Shown one piece after another: positions 26,567-28,068 of a stretch of DNA of 28,068 bases (position 1 is the first letter of the stretch; every line of letters begins with the position of its first letter). The stretch is from CAJKWP01 sp964554475 (lineage in GTDB: Bacteria > Bacillota > Clostridia > Christensenellales > UBA1242): contig CAZKOT010000013.1 of NCBI GenBank assembly GCA_964554475.1, forward strand, positions 1 through 28,068. Direction: 5' to 3'. The position numbers and the translations under genes are program-made. The notes under the pieces were generated by a model that was not told where the DNA came from, searched no databases, and saw only the letters and a program-made list of their open reading frames with translations.

Positions 26567-27034
26567 ATGGAACAGATAAAAATTATTAAAGTTAGTGAAA
26601 ACAACAAAGATTTTCAAAAACTTTGTTCAGATTTGGAAAAATTTCAATACCAACTTATTTCTGTTTTATCTGAAACGGACTATTCGCTTACAAATGATTT
26701 AAAAGATGTTAAAGCTTTTGTTATGTATTATGGAAAAATTGCTATTGGTTCAATTGGATTAAGGCATATAAATAATGAATCTTGTGAAATCGTAAGAGTT
26801 TATGTTGCTGACAAATATCGTGGTAAAGGATATGCGATGTTATTATTTTCCAAAATAGAAGAGTATGCTTGTGAAATTGGATACAAACGTGCAGAAATGG
26901 TTACTTGGTCAGTTTCAACTTCAGCTTTAACTTTATATAAAAAACTTGGTTACAAACGTTCAGAAGAAAAAATATCTGATTGGTTTAAAGGGTTAAAATA
27001 TGTAGAATTACATAAAAATTTAATAATTAAATAA
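26567..27034 (+). CDS. GNAT family N-acetyltransferase
   Basis: Acetyl-CoA-dependent acetyltransferase of unknown substrate; soluble, 155 residues from ATG 26567. A TTG four codons earlier (26555) is an alternative with no better ribosome site; upstream signals are weak, only GGA at 26557-26559. The GNAT core is clear: a strand VRVYVADKYRGKGYAMLLFSK with the acetyl-CoA pyrophosphate-binding R/Q-x-x-G-x-G/A (RGKGYA), followed by the helix and the ALTLYKKLGYKRSE motif near the C-terminus. It has its own promoter. No neighbour points to a substrate. Confidence 0.9.
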   Translation: MEQIKIIKVSENNKDFQKLCSDLEKFQYQLISVLSETDYSLTNDLKDVKAFVMYYGKIAIGSIGLRHINNESCEIVRVYVADKYRGKGYAMLLFSKIEEYACEIGYKRAEMVTWSVSTSALTLYKKLGYKRSEEKISDWFKGLKYVELHKNLIIK

Positions 27035-27072
27035 AAAACTGCACAATAGAATTTGCCGACATTACATGCAAA
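27033..27072. repeat. 40-nt interspersed repeat, copy 1
   Basis: Starts AAAAAACTGCACAATAGAAT and matches 27667-27706 at 36 of 40 positions. It overlaps the last two bases of the acetyltransferase stop codon and lies before the DUF1653 gene. Confidence 0.8.
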
Positions 27073-27123
27073 TCTGCACTAGTAAATAAATATATTAATT
27101 TAATTTAAAAGGAAAAATCTTTT

Positions 27124-27378
27124 ATGGAATTAAAAGTTAATGCAATATATAAGCATTTTAAAGAAGATTTTTATTTTGTAATTGATATAGCAACACATAG
27201 TGAAACTAATGAGAAACTTGTTGTTTACAAAGCGTTATATGGGAATTGTGATTTATATGTAAGACTTTTAGAAATGTTTGTCTCAAAAGTTGACAAAATC
27301 AAATATCCAGATTGTAAACAAGAATACAGATTTGAGTTGCAAAATATTAAAAGCATCAAAAACAAAATAAAGAAATAA
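27124..27378 (+). CDS. DUF1653 family protein
   Basis: 84 residues. The opening Y-KHFKEDFYFVIDIATHSETNEKLVVYKALYG, followed by LYVRLLEMFVSKVD and an ending with YRF, matches the DUF1653 pattern (YRHFKG-Y-V, A-HSET, VVY-ALYG, VRP--MF). Members are small cytosolic proteins with no established function. This copy carries a lysine-rich tail (KNKIKK) and has L instead of P after VR. Ribosome site AAAAGGAA at 27107-27114. It lies between the two copies of a 40-nt repeat and upstream of the tRNA-Arg region. Confidence 0.88.
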   Translation: MELKVNAIYKHFKEDFYFVIDIATHSETNEKLVVYKALYGNCDLYVRLLEMFVSKVDKIKYPDCKQEYRFELQNIKSIKNKIKK

Positions 27379-27422
27379 AAAAAAGAATTAAATATTAAAA
27401 AAAATAATCTAGTGTCAAACCC

Positions 27423-27439
27423 TTGCAATAAAATTGCAA
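27423..27439. repeat. Small perfect hairpin TTGCAAT-AAA-ATTGCAA
   Basis: Seven-bp perfect stem with a 3-nt loop, 45 bases after the DUF1653 stop. No T-run follows, so it is a poor terminator. The surrounding 27379-27496 otherwise holds nothing I can support. Confidence 0.4.
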
Positions 27440-27496
27440 AATTCACTATTAGCTTTTTCCAAACATGCCAATTTTGTTTTTTAATTTTTCAATTAA

Positions 27497-27525
27497 TTGC
27501 AATGCTAAAAAAATCGTGTTAAAAT
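27497..27525 (+). promoter_or_regulatory. Promoter of the broken tRNA-Arg
   Basis: -35 TTGCAA (27497-27502), 17-base spacer, extended -10 TG-T-TAAAAT (27520-27525). The ten bases AAATCGTGTT before and into the -10 are identical to those of the intact tRNA-Arg promoter. Confidence 0.7.
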
Positions 27526-27535
27526 ATGAGAGTAT

Positions 27536-27574
27536 GTTCTCGTAGCACAGCTGGATAGTGCAGTGCCCTCCTAA
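27536..27574 (+). pseudogene. tRNA-Arg(CCT) 5'-half fragment
   Basis: Acceptor 5' strand GTTCTCG, TA, D-stem GCAC/GTGC around AGCTGGATA, then anticodon stem GTGCC and loop CTCCTAA with anticodon CCT (27570-27572). The expected GGCAC of the anticodon stem, the T-arm and CGAGAAC are absent; the sequence breaks off exactly at the end of the anticodon loop. It is a different allele from the intact tRNA at 27810 (acceptor, D and anticodon stems differ). A short substitute stem TGCCC/GGGCA (27564-27568 with 27581-27585) is possible. Confidence 0.75.
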
Positions 27575-27635
27575 TGTTATGGGCAAAAACGATTTCAATC
27601 TTCTAAAACCCTTTGTTTATGGGCATTTCAGCCAC

Positions 27636-27669
27636 TTTATACAAAGCGAAAACTTGAAAAGTGTATAAA
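27636..27669. repeat. Inverted repeat TTTATACA / TGTATAAA
   Basis: Perfect 8-bp arms at 27636-27643 and 27662-27669 around an 18-nt loop, in the interval between the tRNA fragment and the second 40-nt repeat. Function unknown. Confidence 0.4.
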
Positions 27670-27706
27670 AAACTGCACCATAGAATTAGCCGACATCACT
27701 TGCAAA
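27667..27706. repeat. 40-nt interspersed repeat, copy 2
   Basis: Matches 27033-27072 with four substitutions and no gaps. It lies upstream of the intact tRNA-Arg promoter. Confidence 0.8.
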
Positions 27707-27763
27707 ATATTGCATTCCTTAACATTTCTTGTAAAAATCTGCATATCCACAATTAGCAAATAA

Positions 27764-27792
27764 TTGCTTTGGCAAACAAATCGTGTTAAAAT
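27764..27792 (+). promoter_or_regulatory. Promoter of the intact tRNA-Arg(CCT)
   Basis: -35 TTGCTT (27764-27769), 17-base spacer, extended -10 TG-T-TAAAAT (27787-27792), 17 bases before the tRNA. Confidence 0.75.
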
Positions 27793-27809
27793 AAGCAAGT
27801 AAAAAATAT

Positions 27810-27886
27810 GTTCGAGTAGCTCAGCAGGATAGAGCATCGGTTTCCTAAACCGCAGATCGGAGGTTCGAATCCTCTCTCGAACACCA
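27810..27886 (+). tRNA. tRNA-Arg (anticodon CCT)
   Basis: 77 nt with a full cloverleaf: acceptor GTTCGAG/CTCGAAC, D-stem GCTC/GAGC, anticodon loop TTCCTAA (anticodon CCT, decodes AGG), variable loop AGATC, T-arm GGAGG-TTCGAAT-CCTCT, discriminator A and encoded CCA. The outermost anticodon-stem pair (T27-C43) is mismatched; all other stems pair, with one G-U. Confidence 0.95.
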
Positions 27887-27892
27887 AGTACA

Positions 27893-27923
27893 AGAAGACG
27901 ACTTATTTAGTCGCTCTTTTTTT
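27893..27923 (+). terminator. Terminator after tRNA-Arg
   Basis: CGACT (27899-27903) pairs with AGTCG (27909-27913), extended by AAGA/TCTT past a bulged C, and leads into a T-run (27917-27923). Confidence 0.7.
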
Positions 27924-28068
27924 GTTTCTTTTTATTGTTTACATATGTGAGAAAAAATGTAGAAGTGTATATTATGTTTAATATTTGTTGAACCGAAAGA
28001 CCCAACTTTCCATCTTGTAATTTAACCGCACATTTTTCAGCCTTATCTAATATTTCTGTTTTATGGTT
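27907..28068 (-). CDS. Unidentified protein, C-terminal 53 residues (5' partial)
   Basis: Minus-strand frame open from the right edge to TAA at 27907-27909. The visible 53 residues include ILDKAEKCAVKLQDGKLGLS, a hydrophobic stretch NIIYTSTFFLTYV and a basic end KKKQKKSD. The start is outside the window. Composition is plausible for a real protein, but I recognise no family. Its stop lies inside the tRNA terminator hairpin, so the frame could be chance. Confidence 0.35.
   Translation of the reverse strand, partial: NHKTEILDKAEKCAVKLQDGKLGLSVQQILNIIYTSTFFLTYVNNKKKQKKSD

Noticed and set aside
27570..27809. Group I intron within tRNA-Arg(CCT)
   Set aside because: The downstream tRNA's 3' half belongs to a complete second tRNA and does not complement the fragment's acceptor strand; about 240 nt with no recognisable intron core was seen.
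27637..27837. 66-codon minus-strand frame across the tRNA-Arg promoter
   Set aside because: Overlaps a clear promoter, a repeat and the tRNA 5' end; no ribosome site and a composition typical of AT-rich non-coding DNA.

Overview
The window looks like a scaffold from a metagenome-assembled genome of an uncultured, AT-rich, endospore-forming Clostridia-like bacterium. Evidence in the sequence is the very low GC content, strong AGGAGG/AAGGGGG ribosome binding sites, a set of sporulation and germination genes (SpoIIR, SleB, YpeB and a CwlD-type amidase), a classical self-regulating +1 frameshift in prfB, and a 100-N scaffold gap inside a repeat. I cannot place it to genus. The genetic code looks standard: TAA stops are used throughout and RF2 is present with its UGA-sensing frameshift.

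Layout. (1) 1-16893: the 3' part of one enormous gene, at least 5630 codons visible and open at the left edge. It encodes a surface protein built from InlB B-repeats, YDG/MBG-type beta domains, Ig-like domains and a tandem array of about 190-residue super-repeats, ending in a transmembrane anchor and a basic tail. (2) 16950-17577: a rubrerythrin whose Shine-Dalgarno lies in the 3' arm of a hairpin. (3) 17578-18126: a GC-rich palindromic repeat unit in tandem, interrupted by the assembly gap. (4) 18390-18905: a LURP-one/Tubby-like protein, separated by a bidirectional terminator from the minus-strand cluster prfB - tsaD - cwlD-like (21965-19001). (5) 22082-22942: a DegV fatty-acid-binding protein divergent from prfB, followed by a 108-nt foldable inverted-repeat element. 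(6) 23158-26122: spoIIR, then the sleB-ypeB operon. (7) 26181-28068: a 29-residue Cys-rich peptide gene on the minus strand, a GNAT acetyltransferase, a DUF1653 protein, a 5'-half tRNA-Arg(CCT) fragment with its own promoter, an intact tRNA-Arg(CCT) with a near-copy of that promoter, and the 3' end of an unidentified minus-strand gene.

How the genes fit together: the amidase could help make the muramic-delta-lactam cortex that SleB, controlled by YpeB, cuts at germination, and SpoIIR signals across the septum early in sporulation. The other genes are housekeeping (prfB, tsaD, tRNA), lipid uptake (DegV), oxidative-stress defence (rubrerythrin) and cell surface (giant repeat protein). The least explained items are the super-repeat giant protein, the Shine-Dalgarno-occluding hairpin, the GC-rich tandem palindrome, the 108-nt element, the tiny Cys peptide and the broken tRNA with a duplicated promoter.
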